A stretch of 64,000 nucleotides of DNA, taken from assembly GCA_016929065.1 (NCBI GenBank), contig JAFGJO010000002.1:1-64000 (forward strand). Reading direction: 5' to 3'. The position numbers were made by a program, and so were the translations under genes. The notes beneath the pieces are model-generated. The model was given only the letters and a program-made list of their open reading frames with translations, did no database searches and was not told where the DNA came from. Positions 21,276 to 31,477 of the stretch are shown in pieces. The first letter of the stretch is position 1, and every line of letters starts with the position of its first letter. This DNA comes from Spirochaetales bacterium (lineage in GTDB: Bacteria; Spirochaetota; Spirochaetia; SZUA-6; RPPD01).

Positions 21276-21899
21276 ATGAAATATGCTTTTTTACTGTTAT
21301 TTGTATTGAGTACAACTCTTTGTTTTTCCCTGCGTTCACTTGACGTAGAGACCGGTCTTGTATTTCACCTGTCTTCAGAGTCCCAAAGTGCTCCTAACCC
21401 GGCGATTTTTCAGGGATTTGGCGTTTCAATGCCTTTTCTGGAAGAAGAGGGGTTTTTTATTGATGCAGGGATTTTATTATACGGCGGTCACTATGAGTAT
21501 GTTAATGGCCGTGCAACACCGGCGGATATGGAGCGGGCGGATACAATCTGGACACTGATGGTTCAGCTGGACGGGCGTATCGGATATACTTTCAGAATTA
21601 ATGATACACTAACTTTTACCTCGGCTTTTGGTCCCACGGTAATCGGCGGTATTCCAATTTTTGCCTTTGACAGCGGAGAAGCTGTTCGCGGAGACTTGTT
21701 TCTGTTTTTTTATACCAATATCCGTTTTTTGCATTTTCAGGGGCAGCTGTCGCTCCAATGGCGTCTGGCCGAGAAATTCAGCCTGGTTTTTAAAGTCAGG
21801 GGGTTATACCCGGTATCGGCCATTCTGGAATTTCTGGATTACGTTCCGATAAACGGGATGAAAATACAGGGCATCGTTGCCGCTGAAATTGATTTTTAA
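21276..21899 (+). CDS. predicted outer-membrane beta-barrel protein
   Basis: signal peptide (LLLFVLSTTLCFSLRS) and alternating amphipathic strand pattern. Confidence 0.55.
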   Translation: MKYAFLLLFVLSTTLCFSLRSLDVETGLVFHLSSESQSAPNPAIFQGFGVSMPFLEEEGFFIDAGILLYGGHYEYVNGRATPADMERADTIWTLMVQLDGRIGYTFRINDTLTFTSAFGPTVIGGIPIFAFDSGEAVRGDLFLFFYTNIRFLHFQGQLSLQWRLAEKFSLVFKVRGLYPVSAILEFLDYVPINGMKIQGIVAAEIDF

Positions 21900-21938
21900 T
21901 GCAAGAAAGCTTTAAAAACTGCCACTTTTCAAAATACC

Positions 21939-23189
21939 TTAAATACACCTTTTGATATCCACAATTTGCTGCGGATGCTTTTCCTGGATGATAATATATG
22001 CAGTCAGCCATGATGTTATGACATCAAGCAGTACCCCTACGCATATCAGTATCGGAGCGATATGCGTGAGATCAAGGTATTTATCCTGGATCATATTGGA
22101 ATCAATATATGTTAGGCAGAGAAATGCAATGGCCGCATACGCACCGGTCCGGGGAAACGAGAAGCTTAACAATCCGGAAAACAGGGAAATAAGAATGCTT
22201 CCACCGAAAATCCAGAAATATTCAATAATTGGAATTTCTGTTCCCAGTGTTGTTTTCCGGAGCAGAATAAAGGAAAGACTCACCACCAGAGCGGTTCCCG
22301 CCCGGGAAAAAACAGCAGCCAGCGAGAAAACAGGAGTGCTCATATTACGGGGGGACAACAGGTTTTCACGTGAATGATGCAGCTGCATCCCTGCAGAGAT
22401 ATAATGATCTCCTGTCATCAAGGCAGTGAGTGCAGGCCCCAGGGCGGCATATATTGCTTTGTAGGGATTTCTTTTTTTTGTGATCACAAAAAGAATTAAA
22501 GGATAGATGACTGCAATGACAAGGATGACATCGATACAAAGTGTCATTAAAAAAGGCAGGTATGCCTCTATTCCCTGAATTGTTTTAATTGAAAAGAACC
22601 GGGCAGCTGATACAGCAATGATTCCTATCCAGAATATTTCCATAAAAAAAGAATTTATATGAAACATGATTCTGGACATACCATCTGCAAATTGAATAAC
22701 TGGACGGGTGAATTGCTTTTCATAATCGACATTCAATCCGACCAGAAACGCAAGAACAATTATGGGGAACAGGGAGAACCCGGCCCTGATAAAAATGATT
22801 GAGAGGTTGTCGGGAAATATCTCATGCTTAAACAAATCCAGTACTGATATTGCCTGGATGGTCGCTGGATTTGGCCCGGGCCCGGGAATTTTTGTGTAGG
22901 GAAGAAAAATTCCGCTTACCGTACCAATCAGGGAGAGCAGTACTGCTGCACCAATCAAATAGAGAAAAGTTTTTTTTATGAGGAAAAACAGTTTCTTTTC
23001 ATTTCGCAGCTCCCACACTGAGATGATTAAAGAAAAGAATACCAGCGGAAACATGGCGTATTTGCCAATATTTATCACAATCTGGGCAATGGATTCGATA
23101 ACAGAAGGATCAATCCCTCCTGCCGGGATGATGAGCGCAATCACAAATCCGATACCAATGCCAATGAGCAGCTTGACCCATATTTTCAT
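21939..23189 (-). CDS. dicarboxylate/amino acid:cation symporter (DAACS family)
   Basis: multi-TM protein; IGIGIGFVIALII, IVINIGKYAMFPLVFFSLI. Confidence 0.75.
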   Translation of the reverse strand: MKIWVKLLIGIGIGFVIALIIPAGGIDPSVIESIAQIVINIGKYAMFPLVFFSLIISVWELRNEKKLFFLIKKTFLYLIGAAVLLSLIGTVSGIFLPYTKIPGPGPNPATIQAISVLDLFKHEIFPDNLSIIFIRAGFSLFPIIVLAFLVGLNVDYEKQFTRPVIQFADGMSRIMFHINSFFMEIFWIGIIAVSAARFFSIKTIQGIEAYLPFLMTLCIDVILVIAVIYPLILFVITKKRNPYKAIYAALGPALTALMTGDHYISAGMQLHHSRENLLSPRNMSTPVFSLAAVFSRAGTALVVSLSFILLRKTTLGTEIPIIEYFWIFGGSILISLFSGLLSFSFPRTGAYAAIAFLCLTYIDSNMIQDKYLDLTHIAPILICVGVLLDVITSWLTAYIIIQEKHPQQIVDIKRCI

Positions 23190-23326
23190 ATTCTTCTCCG
23201 CTATTTGTTAAGTAGAATTATTTTCCTGTCATTTTTTTATAAACGAAAGAAACAGTTTTGTACAGGTCTGTTGTTCCTTTGGGCAATTATAGGGCGGGGA
23301 AATGAAATAGTTTTGTTATTTCTTGA

Positions 23327-23887
23327 TCATGATTGTGATTTGTCTTCAAGTTCCCTGATTTTATCCCTCAATTTTGCCGCTTCCTCATAATTTTCTTCTT
23401 CAACCGCCCTTTCCAGGGATACTTTGAGTTCCGCAAGATGGGATTCTTTTTCGGTTTGTTCAAAATTGTATTGAGCAGCCTCCTGAACAATATTGACAGA
23501 AATGCCTGCCTTGTCAACAACCAGTTCATCGATATACAAAGGACATTTTACCCTGACTGCCAGGGCAATACAGTCAGAAGGCCGGGAATCAATACTGATA
23601 TCTGTTCCGTTCTGATTCAATATCAGCCGTGCAAAGAATGTGTCTTCTTTCAGTTCTGTAATTTCAATTCGAATAATCTCGGTTTTCAAATGTTTCAGTG
23701 TTGATATGAGAAGATCATGAGTCAGGGGCCTCGGTATTGAAAGACTTCCAAGGCCGATGAGAATTGCATGTGCTTCGGCCTGTCCGATAAAAATAGGAAC
23801 TGCTACGTCTGATCCGATTGGTCTGATGAGGACTGCACTTCCATGTTCAGCTTTCGCAACCGTCCACACCTCAGCTGGAACGAGCAT
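23327..23887 (-). CDS. bifunctional nuclease (DUF151) with C-terminal UVR motif
   Basis: VPIFIGQAEAHAI, DSRPSDCIALAVRVKCPLYI; C-terminal LERAVEEENYEEAAKLRDKIRELED. Confidence 0.88.
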   Translation of the reverse strand: MLVPAEVWTVAKAEHGSAVLIRPIGSDVAVPIFIGQAEAHAILIGLGSLSIPRPLTHDLLISTLKHLKTEIIRIEITELKEDTFFARLILNQNGTDISIDSRPSDCIALAVRVKCPLYIDELVVDKAGISVNIVQEAAQYNFEQTEKESHLAELKVSLERAVEEENYEEAAKLRDKIRELEDKSQS

Positions 23888-23891
23888 CTGA

Positions 23892-24092
23892 TTATCCTTT
23901 ATTTGTCATTTTGAGATAATCTATAATCGCCTGAATATCAACAAATCCAAGATCAACTGCAATTTCCCCAAAAAGCCTGCTGTCGCCGTCTTTTTGAAAT
24001 TTTAACACTTTGTATACCTGCTCTTCGGTCATCGCACCGATACGAACCAATCCTTCACCAATTTTTTCTTCCAATGCGTCTTGAGAACTCAA
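23892..24092 (-). CDS. small protein resembling a GspE/MshEN N-terminal-like module
   Basis: 66 aa; IGEGLVRIGAMTEEQVYKVL...FGEIAVDLGFVDIQAIIDYL; 4 nt upstream of the DUF151 gene. Confidence 0.55.
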   Translation of the reverse strand: MSSQDALEEKIGEGLVRIGAMTEEQVYKVLKFQKDGDSRLFGEIAVDLGFVDIQAIIDYLKMTNKG

Positions 24093-24340
24093 TCAGCCAC
24101 CTCTTTCCTTGTAGAGTACTTTTTATCAGTGTTTCCACTACATATAATAATATCGAATCTGCCGGTATTTTTCAAATATTCCGGTTTTTTTTTCTCCTGT
24201 TAATTTAGAAAGCTGTTATGTTTGGGGATAAAATCAGACGATTTTCCCTTGAAATACCTGCGTTTTTTCACTATAACTATTCGGGTATCTATACGATGTA
24301 ATACATTACCTTTGAACAGGTAAAAAGGAAGGATATATAT

Positions 24341-25588
24341 ATGGGTGAGCGAAGAATCGTCGTTACAGGAACGGGAACAATTAATCCTCTTGGACATACG
24401 GTCGAGGAAACATGGAAAAAAGTGAGTACCGGCACGTGTGGAATAGGCAGAATAACCAAATTTGATGTGACAAATTTTACCAGTCAGGTCGCGGGAGAAG
24501 TTCTGGGTTTTGACTATAAAAATTATTTCAAGGAAGAACATCTGAAAACGGCCAAACGTCTTGAGCCGTTTGTTCATTATGCAGAAGCGGCGCTTCAGGA
24601 AGCATTGTCCCAGTCAAAACTGGATGTACAAAAAAACCCGGAAAGAGTCGGAATATGTCTTGGAAGCGGAATCGGGGGGATTCATTCACAGCTTGAAAAC
24701 AGTGATGCATTACTCAACCGGGGAAACAGACGGGTAAGCCCGTTTTTCATTCCCGCAACAATCGGGAACATTGCCTCTGGTTTCTTGAGTATGATTCATG
24801 GCATGAAAGGGCCGAATTTGAGCATGCAGACAGCGTGTGCAACCGCAAACCATTCGATTGGTACGGCACTTATGCTGATAAAAACAGGAATGGCCGATGC
24901 GATGATTGCAGGCGGGACAGAAGCAACAATTATGCCGCTGGCCTTTGCGGGATTCTGCAATATGCATGCCTTGTCAACCCGGTATAACGAAACACCTGAA
25001 CGGGCGTCACGGCCTTTTGACAAGGACCGCGACGGATTTGTCATGGGTGAAGGTGCAGGAATACTGGTTCTGGAAGAATATGAACATGCTAAAAACCGGG
25101 GTGCTGCTATTCTTTGTGAAGTACTGGCCGTTGGTATGTCCGGTGATGCATATGATTTGACGAATCCTGAACCGGAAGGCCTGGGCGCATATCAATCCAT
25201 GAAACAGGCGATTGATCTTGCCGGACTCAAGGGTACCGATATCAACTACATTAATACCCATGGAACTTCCACACCGGTGGGTGATGTTGCAGAGTGCAAG
25301 GCAGTTGCCCGTATTCTGGAAGGAAAAAATGAAAATGTATGTGTTGGCTCCACAAAATCGATGCATGGGCATCTTCTTGGTGCTACCGCAGGTGTTGAAG
25401 CGGTAATTAGTATCAAGGTAATGATGGAAGGGCTGATTCCTCCGAATTTGAATATCGATATCCTTGATCCGGGGATTACATTGAAATGTATCAATATTGA
25501 GCCGGTCACAATGAACGTTGACGTTGTTCTGTCAAACTCATTCGGATTTGGCGGACACAACTCGAGTTTGCTGCTCAGGAAACTGTAA
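24341..25588 (+). CDS. fabF: beta-ketoacyl-ACP synthase II
   Basis: RRIVVTGTGTINPLGHTVEETW, SMQTACATANHSIGTAL (active Cys), NTHGTSTPVGDVAE, STKSMHGHLLGATAGVEA, NSFGFGGHNSSLL. Confidence 0.96.
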   Translation: MGERRIVVTGTGTINPLGHTVEETWKKVSTGTCGIGRITKFDVTNFTSQVAGEVLGFDYKNYFKEEHLKTAKRLEPFVHYAEAALQEALSQSKLDVQKNPERVGICLGSGIGGIHSQLENSDALLNRGNRRVSPFFIPATIGNIASGFLSMIHGMKGPNLSMQTACATANHSIGTALMLIKTGMADAMIAGGTEATIMPLAFAGFCNMHALSTRYNETPERASRPFDKDRDGFVMGEGAGILVLEEYEHAKNRGAAILCEVLAVGMSGDAYDLTNPEPEGLGAYQSMKQAIDLAGLKGTDINYINTHGTSTPVGDVAECKAVARILEGKNENVCVGSTKSMHGHLLGATAGVEAVISIKVMMEGLIPPNLNIDILDPGITLKCINIEPVTMNVDVVLSNSFGFGGHNSSLLLRKL

Positions 25589-25597
25589 TTATATTAA

Positions 25598-25621
25598 CCC
25601 TCCCTGCCGGGAGGGTTTTTT
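25598..25621 (+). terminator. Rho-independent terminator of fabF
   Basis: CCCTCCC TGCC GGGAGGG followed by a T tract. Confidence 0.9.
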
Positions 25622-25661
25622 GGCTTTACAGGGTGTTCCTCTTCTGTTATAAATTTCAGAT

Positions 25662-26216
25662 ATGAATAAAATATTTTTCCTGGCAATGATTATTGCCCTG
25701 TTTACCGGGTGCAATGATAAAGAAAACAATGATGTCTCTGATGACAACAGCGGGGTGGTCCTGGAACGGTCCGTGCAGGAACTTGAAAAGATCGACGGAT
25801 TTGTAAAATCCGGCCTGGAATTTTTCTTTGGGTCAACCCGGGAGTCTATTGAGAATGCTCTTGGAACACCAATAAAAACAAAATATGAAGAGCATCAAAA
25901 CCGTCATGATCCCTCAAAGACTGATGTTATCCATGAACTGTATTATGAAGGACTTTATTTCCAGATTTACAGCGTCACTGAGTATAACAAGGATATATTG
26001 CTTGTTGTTTCTCTCTCTAATGATGCATACCCGGTGCAATTCGGCTTGAATATAAATTCTTCCCGTGACAAAGTGCGTGCTGTGCTGGGCAAACCCGATA
26101 CTGCTTCAGATGAAATGTATCGTTATTTTGCAAGCGAATATGTCATGGGCCTTGTTGAGTTCACTTTTAAGGGAAACAATGTGACATCAATCCGATGGAC
26201 ATTTATTCCGAATTGA
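25662..26216 (+). CDS. putative lipoprotein, unknown function
   Basis: lipobox FTGCND; 184 aa. Confidence 0.65.
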   Translation: MNKIFFLAMIIALFTGCNDKENNDVSDDNSGVVLERSVQELEKIDGFVKSGLEFFFGSTRESIENALGTPIKTKYEEHQNRHDPSKTDVIHELYYEGLYFQIYSVTEYNKDILLVVSLSNDAYPVQFGLNINSSRDKVRAVLGKPDTASDEMYRYFASEYVMGLVEFTFKGNNVTSIRWTFIPN

Positions 26217-26230
26217 CCCTGCCATCCCTG

Positions 26231-27565
26231 TTATCGTCCACCGATTTTATTGATCAGTTCCTGATAACCGTAATGCATCATCAGGTGGTCAAGGATTACC
26301 ATCGCGGTATAATTTTCTGCCACCGGCCATATTCGTGCGACAATCGTGGGGTCGCGGCGGGTGATGGCTTCGAGCATTTTATTTTCAAGTGTATATTTAT
26401 CTATCGTGTGCTGTTCTTTTGCAATGGTCGGTGTCGGTTTGACTGTCAGCCGGACAATTATTTCTTGTCCTGTTGACAGCCCTCCGGTGATTCCTCCTGC
26501 AGCATTTGAATCAAAGTGCACTATCTTGTTTTTTGCGTGCATCTGGTCGTTGGTCTGGATCCCCGTCATATTCTTGACACCGAATCCTGCACCTACTTCG
26601 ACTCCCTTAACCGCGCCAATTCCAAGCATTCTGCCGAGTTCCGCGTCGAGTTTGTTAAAAACAGGTTCACCGAGTCCTGCCGGAACACCGCATACCTTCA
26701 CTTCAACCACTCCGCCGGAAGAATCCCCTTCTGCAGATATTTTGAGTGCTGCTTCGGTCATTGCCCGGGCTGCGTCAATATCAGGACAGTTAATCACCGG
26801 ATGGATTCCGTATTTCTCCCTGATAAAATCATGTTTAAATTCGGGTGCCTTCTGGCGAATATCATCAATCTCGTTTTCAATCTCTGCAAATATTTTCATT
26901 TTTTCCAGAAAACGCATATCCTCATGAATACGTTTTTTCACATAGATTTCCTGATAAAACGGATCATGGTCTTTCCGCATTTCTTTATAAGCCTGACAGC
27001 TTTTCAAAGCAAGCGCGGTGTCGACCTGTTTCATGGCAACTCCTGCTGCTTCCGTCACATACCCGAACACTTCGATACCGCATTTTTTAAGTATTTTTTT
27101 GGCAACATACCCCGCGGCGACAATTGTCGCAGTATATCTGCCGCTGAAAATACCGGCACCGATGGCGTCATCTGAAGGGCCGTACTTAATAAATGATGCA
27201 TAGGATGCATGTCCGGGACGGGGTGTCCGGTTTGTATCCTGGTATTGTTTTATATGAATAAAGTGGCGATCCAAATTTGGAATCAATATGCACAGGGGAG
27301 TTCCGTTTGTATGATTTTTGTTTTTTGCGTTTTCGATGGTGTCTGCGGCATTGAGACCGGTGTAGATGACCGGTAAATCGGGTTCTTTCCGGGGTGAAGA
27401 CAGTTCATCGGCGCCTGGCTTGCGCAGGAGCAGATCTCCGTATATTTCCTGTTCTGTCAAATGCATTCCCGAAGGAACACCATGGAGAGTTGCAGATAAT
27501 CCTTCCTGATATGATCCGCCGGAAACCGACGCCTGAAATAATCTTCCGATATGGCATCCAAACAT
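26231..27565 (-). CDS. aroC: chorismate synthase
   Basis: RPGHASYASFIKYG, GRYTATIVAAGYVAKKIL, AGLGEPVFNKLDAELG, DSNAAGGITGGLSTGQEIIVRLTVKPTPTI, RRDPTIV. Confidence 0.93.
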   Translation of the reverse strand: MFGCHIGRLFQASVSGGSYQEGLSATLHGVPSGMHLTEQEIYGDLLLRKPGADELSSPRKEPDLPVIYTGLNAADTIENAKNKNHTNGTPLCILIPNLDRHFIHIKQYQDTNRTPRPGHASYASFIKYGPSDDAIGAGIFSGRYTATIVAAGYVAKKILKKCGIEVFGYVTEAAGVAMKQVDTALALKSCQAYKEMRKDHDPFYQEIYVKKRIHEDMRFLEKMKIFAEIENEIDDIRQKAPEFKHDFIREKYGIHPVINCPDIDAARAMTEAALKISAEGDSSGGVVEVKVCGVPAGLGEPVFNKLDAELGRMLGIGAVKGVEVGAGFGVKNMTGIQTNDQMHAKNKIVHFDSNAAGGITGGLSTGQEIIVRLTVKPTPTIAKEQHTIDKYTLENKMLEAITRRDPTIVARIWPVAENYTAMVILDHLMMHYGYQELINKIGGR

Positions 27566-27696
27566 TATTTTCTCCTTGTCTTGTTGTGAAAATGTTGTCT
27601 TAAGCTATCGGGACAGAAAAAAATTGTCAAGGTATTTGCCATGCCAAACTTTTTAATTTTCAGAATAACAAACAAAAGCGGAAAAGAACAGTGTTG

Positions 27697-29892
27697 CTAT
27701 TTTTTCCGGATTACAAAGAGCGAAGCATCGTCCGCAAGATGTCCATTATACTTCTTGATGTCCCCTGTTTTTGAATGGAGCTGTACCGCTTCCATGATGG
27801 ATTCCATAATACTATTCAAGTCATCTGATGCGTGTTCCACCAGAATCTGTATCAGGTTTTTTACCCCAAATTGATGGGAGTAATGGTCTTTCGCTTCAAT
27901 GATGCCATCGGTATACAAAAGCAGCACATCTCCACTTTTCATTTCAAAGTATCCGGCAGATGATTCTGATGCGATATGCTCGGAAATTCCCAGAAAAGCC
28001 GTTCTGTTTGAAAGTTCATCCAGTTCTCTCACTGTTTCATCATGTTTCTGGTAAAGGAGTGAGATGACATGACTGCCGGCATGGTATATTTTTCCTTCCC
28101 GTTCCAGAAAGTAGTTTTGGGTCATGAATTTATCACTGCCGATCCGGTTTCGGTTTATTTCACAAAGCACTTTGTTGACCAGGTCGTAAATTTCAAACGG
28201 CTCAAGCCGTTTTTTCAGAGTCCGTGAAGCCATGACTGCGGCCTGAAACGCAGAGAGCTGAATGAGCGCCGTAATACCAGCTGGTAATCCATGGCCGCTG
28301 ACATCGCCGATCCCGAAATAGGTTCCAAATTCCGAAGACGAATAATCATATACATCTCCTCCAACTTCAGTCGCAGTCGTCATGGATGCAGCACACTCAT
28401 ATCCGGGGATGTCAATCGTTTTGGGAACAATGGAGGTTTGAATTTGTTTTGCAATTTCAATTTCACCCTGAAGCCTGTTTCGTTCCATTTGAATATATTT
28501 GCCTTCGATAATTGAATAAATCACCTTTAAATTTTCAATTAATACCTGCAGGGCATTTTCTTCCTCGGGGAAAAAACGGTCGAACGAATCTTTAAAAATA
28601 ACCAGAATTCCCCGCAGATAGTCATTGTCAAAAATCGGGAAAAGTCCGATCATCCGCTGAAGCCCTTTTATTTCTTCCGGAATTTTATCGATAATAACCG
28701 GTTTTTTGGTATCCAGAATGGTTTTTATCAGTTTTTCACCATACATGGACAGATTTTCCGGGTTTGTATTTTGAATTATATCGATATTGAAGGTGGCTTT
28801 TAAAATATTTTCATGAAGCTGTTCTTTTCGTTTCAGATGTTTGAGCATGTCGAGCCGTATAAGTGGAAGACAGTATCCATAAATATGCTCTTCCGAGAAT
28901 ACTTTCAGCAGTTTTCCGGACCGGGAATAAACCAGGGCACCGGAGATACCATACTCATGAATTGTAAGAAGTGCTTTTGCACGGGTTATCGCATCGACAA
29001 TACTGTCCCGGATGATATTGATATCTTCTTCGGTTGTACTATTAATGACACTGCCAATGAGCTCGTTTTTTAGTTGAAGGGTTTCAGCCTGTTTTTCAAT
29101 TCTCCTGTCCAAATTCTGGGTTCTCTGAAAAAAGTACTCATTGATAATGCGAACACCATAGACGATGTTACTGATAATAAAAAACCAGAGATACACATAA
29201 TTGGAAAATCCAAAAATAATAAAATAGAAAACATAGAATACTGTGGTGAGAATCGCTGTATTAGCCAGAATTGCGCTTTTGCGGATCACTCCTTCCTGAA
29301 ACTGAAACAGCCGTCTGTTGAATCCGATGACAAAGACGAGTTGTACTCCAAAAAAGATTAGTGACAAAAACAGAGACACGATTCTGAAATCCTCTTTAAA
29401 CAGTTCGCCTGTCTGACGCAATGTTTCCAAATTGTCCGCACCATGAAAACCGCTCCCCTGTGTTATTGCGCCTTCGAAGGAATTTCTTAAGAAAAAGAGG
29501 ATAATTGCCAGAAGCGAGACACCGGAGAGAATGATTAAAAAAACAAGAAAGCTTTTCAGTTTGGGTGTAAATTCATCCTGAAAGAAACTTTTGGAAATTC
29601 GTTGGGAATGAATTGAGTAATCGGCAAAAAAATACGCCAAAAGATAGATTATTGCAAAGATTGTATACAGCATGAAGGATGATTCCGGGGGGAATATCCC
29701 GGGAACAAGAATTGTCAACAGGGTGACCAGTCCGATTCCCAGCATAAGCAGCATGGAAATACCAAAATATACCGGCCGCTTGCCGAATTGAGGGCGGTCT
29801 GTCACATCTTTCCATAAAATAAAGGCAGTAAACAGGATTGGTACAAAAGATGAAACATAGATAACCATTAAAATATTCATTATTGAATTCAT
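27697..29892 (-). CDS. multi-TM SpoIIE/RsbU-type PP2C serine phosphatase
   Basis: N-terminal TM array; GAF-like middle; QTSIVPKTI...EVGGDVYDY...FGIGDVSGHGLPAGITALI, LLLYTDGIIEAKD. Confidence 0.88.
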   Translation of the reverse strand: MNSIMNILMVIYVSSFVPILFTAFILWKDVTDRPQFGKRPVYFGISMLLMLGIGLVTLLTILVPGIFPPESSFMLYTIFAIIYLLAYFFADYSIHSQRISKSFFQDEFTPKLKSFLVFLIILSGVSLLAIILFFLRNSFEGAITQGSGFHGADNLETLRQTGELFKEDFRIVSLFLSLIFFGVQLVFVIGFNRRLFQFQEGVIRKSAILANTAILTTVFYVFYFIIFGFSNYVYLWFFIISNIVYGVRIINEYFFQRTQNLDRRIEKQAETLQLKNELIGSVINSTTEEDINIIRDSIVDAITRAKALLTIHEYGISGALVYSRSGKLLKVFSEEHIYGYCLPLIRLDMLKHLKRKEQLHENILKATFNIDIIQNTNPENLSMYGEKLIKTILDTKKPVIIDKIPEEIKGLQRMIGLFPIFDNDYLRGILVIFKDSFDRFFPEEENALQVLIENLKVIYSIIEGKYIQMERNRLQGEIEIAKQIQTSIVPKTIDIPGYECAASMTTATEVGGDVYDYSSSEFGTYFGIGDVSGHGLPAGITALIQLSAFQAAVMASRTLKKRLEPFEIYDLVNKVLCEINRNRIGSDKFMTQNYFLEREGKIYHAGSHVISLLYQKHDETVRELDELSNRTAFLGISEHIASESSAGYFEMKSGDVLLLYTDGIIEAKDHYSHQFGVKNLIQILVEHASDDLNSIMESIMEAVQLHSKTGDIKKYNGHLADDASLFVIRKK

Positions 29893-31049
29893 CGTGAATC
29901 CCCCTCATTTTGTTTTTCTGCACTGCCGGAATTGTTCGCCAGAGATTCGGCCGTGTTTAATTGTTCGGTCAGTTCGGCGATATTTTCTTCAAGCGAATTA
30001 AATTGTGTGACCGCCTCGGTAACTTTTTGGGAAGTGTCGATGAGATTTTCCAGAAAATTATGCTGATCAATTGAACGTTCTTTTGCGGTCTTGCTCACTG
30101 CACGGAATACCTCTACGCCCAGAGTAATTCCCTGCAGGGATCCCACGACAGAAAACAGGGCGCTTTTTTCATTGTCTGTCTGGGCAGCTGCATATTTTAT
30201 TTTTTCGACAACATCGTTAATGATCCGGGTAATTGTTCCGATTTGTTCGGATATTTTTAGCAGGGATTTATCGGTTTCCTGTGAAAGTTTTCGGATTTCT
30301 TTGGCAACCACTTCAAACGGTTTCCCATGGATTCCGGCGCGGGCAGAAACAACTGATGCATTGATGGAAAGAATATTAATCCGTGATGAAATATCGGTGA
30401 GCATTTCCACAATACCGTGAATTTCTTCTGATTGCTGGTGCAGTGTCTCCGCAAACTGCATGGAATCCCGTAACGCTGCGATGACTGCCTGCACACCTGT
30501 TTGTACCTTTTCTGAAACGGAAAAGGCTGATTTTGCGGAGGTAGACAGGTTGTCTGCAATGTCAAAGGCTTTTTTGATATTTTCCGTAATAAAACTCATA
30601 TTAGAAATAAATTTATCAGATTCTATTTTTGTGGTCTCGGCAGATCCTTCCTTTATTTTTATGGATTGAAGCAACGTCCGGATTGTGGTCATCATATCGC
30701 TCAATTTTGCCTGACATTGGGCAAAATCCAGTTTTAATTTATACGGAGATTCAGGCTCGGGAGATGATTCTGAAAAAGTATCCGGAATTATGGTTTCAGG
30801 TTCAGGAGAATCATGGAACCTGGCAGTGTATTCACTTTTTACAAGAAGAATTTCACTGGTCAGTGCCGTAATGGATTTTTGCTGGGAAAACAGAACGAAT
30901 ATAAGGGCGAATGCACTCAGGCAAAAAAAGGAAAATGCAATAATGATGCCGCCCGTCTTGAATGGAATCGGAAAGAATAAGAATGTACCTGTTGCGAGGA
31001 TGAAGAAGATTAAAGAAAATGTAATAATAAGTATTTTCTTTTCATACAT
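29889..31049 (-). CDS. methyl-accepting chemotaxis protein-like signalling protein
   Basis: two N-terminal TM segments and an MCP-type hairpin (INILSINASVVSARAGIHGKPFEVVAKEIRKLSQET); overlaps the phosphatase start by ATGA. Confidence 0.78.
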   Translation of the reverse strand: MYEKKILIITFSLIFFILATGTFLFFPIPFKTGGIIIAFSFFCLSAFALIFVLFSQQKSITALTSEILLVKSEYTARFHDSPEPETIIPDTFSESSPEPESPYKLKLDFAQCQAKLSDMMTTIRTLLQSIKIKEGSAETTKIESDKFISNMSFITENIKKAFDIADNLSTSAKSAFSVSEKVQTGVQAVIAALRDSMQFAETLHQQSEEIHGIVEMLTDISSRINILSINASVVSARAGIHGKPFEVVAKEIRKLSQETDKSLLKISEQIGTITRIINDVVEKIKYAAAQTDNEKSALFSVVGSLQGITLGVEVFRAVSKTAKERSIDQHNFLENLIDTSQKVTEAVTQFNSLEENIAELTEQLNTAESLANNSGSAEKQNEGDSR

Positions 31050-31067
31050 AAATACATGTTTTCGAAA

Positions 31068-31448
31068 TTATTCGATCTTTACTCCCCCGGGAACCAGGAA
31101 TGTCAGGGTCGGCAGGCTGGTCACCTGCCAGGTGATATCTTTATTATGGAGAATCTTGATGATGTATTTTGTTTTTTCATCAAGATCGGTCAATTTCATG
31201 ATCCATTTTGCGACTGCTTTGATGCCGCTTGAATTCAAAAAGTTTAACCCCTTGAAATCAGCGACAACCTCCGCTAATCCCTGCGCAATCATTCCTGAAT
31301 GTATTTTTTCGAAAAACGGGTCAAGAAGTATGCTTGGATCTTCCATGTCTATATCACCGGTCATGTTTATCTGGATGCCCTGCGGAATATCTGTGATGTC
31401 AATCTTTATTCTTTCTTCGGCTATCGGTTGAATGTTTAATTTATTCAT
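31068..31448 (-). CDS. STAS-domain protein (anti-sigma factor antagonist-like)
   Basis: VVADFKGLNFLNSSGIKAVAKWI; AAGGAGCAGG ribosome-binding site before ATG at 31448. Confidence 0.75.
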   Translation of the reverse strand: MNKLNIQPIAEERIKIDITDIPQGIQINMTGDIDMEDPSILLDPFFEKIHSGMIAQGLAEVVADFKGLNFLNSSGIKAVAKWIMKLTDLDEKTKYIIKILHNKDITWQVTSLPTLTFLVPGGVKIE

Positions 31449-31477
31449 TGCCTGCTCCTTCATGATTTTGTGTTGTG

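Noticed and set aside
22874-22887. CCCGGGCCCGGG palindrome in the symporter gene
   Set aside because: Explained by the PGPGP protein sequence in a coding region.
26346-27175. Long plus-strand ORFs (193 and 219 aa) opposite aroC
   Set aside because: Fully antisense to a clear chorismate synthase gene; low-complexity Ser/Pro/Ile-rich translation typical of shadow ORFs.
30790-31431. 213-aa plus-strand ORF opposite the MCP-like and STAS genes
   Set aside because: Spans two convincing minus-strand genes and has no recognisable motif.
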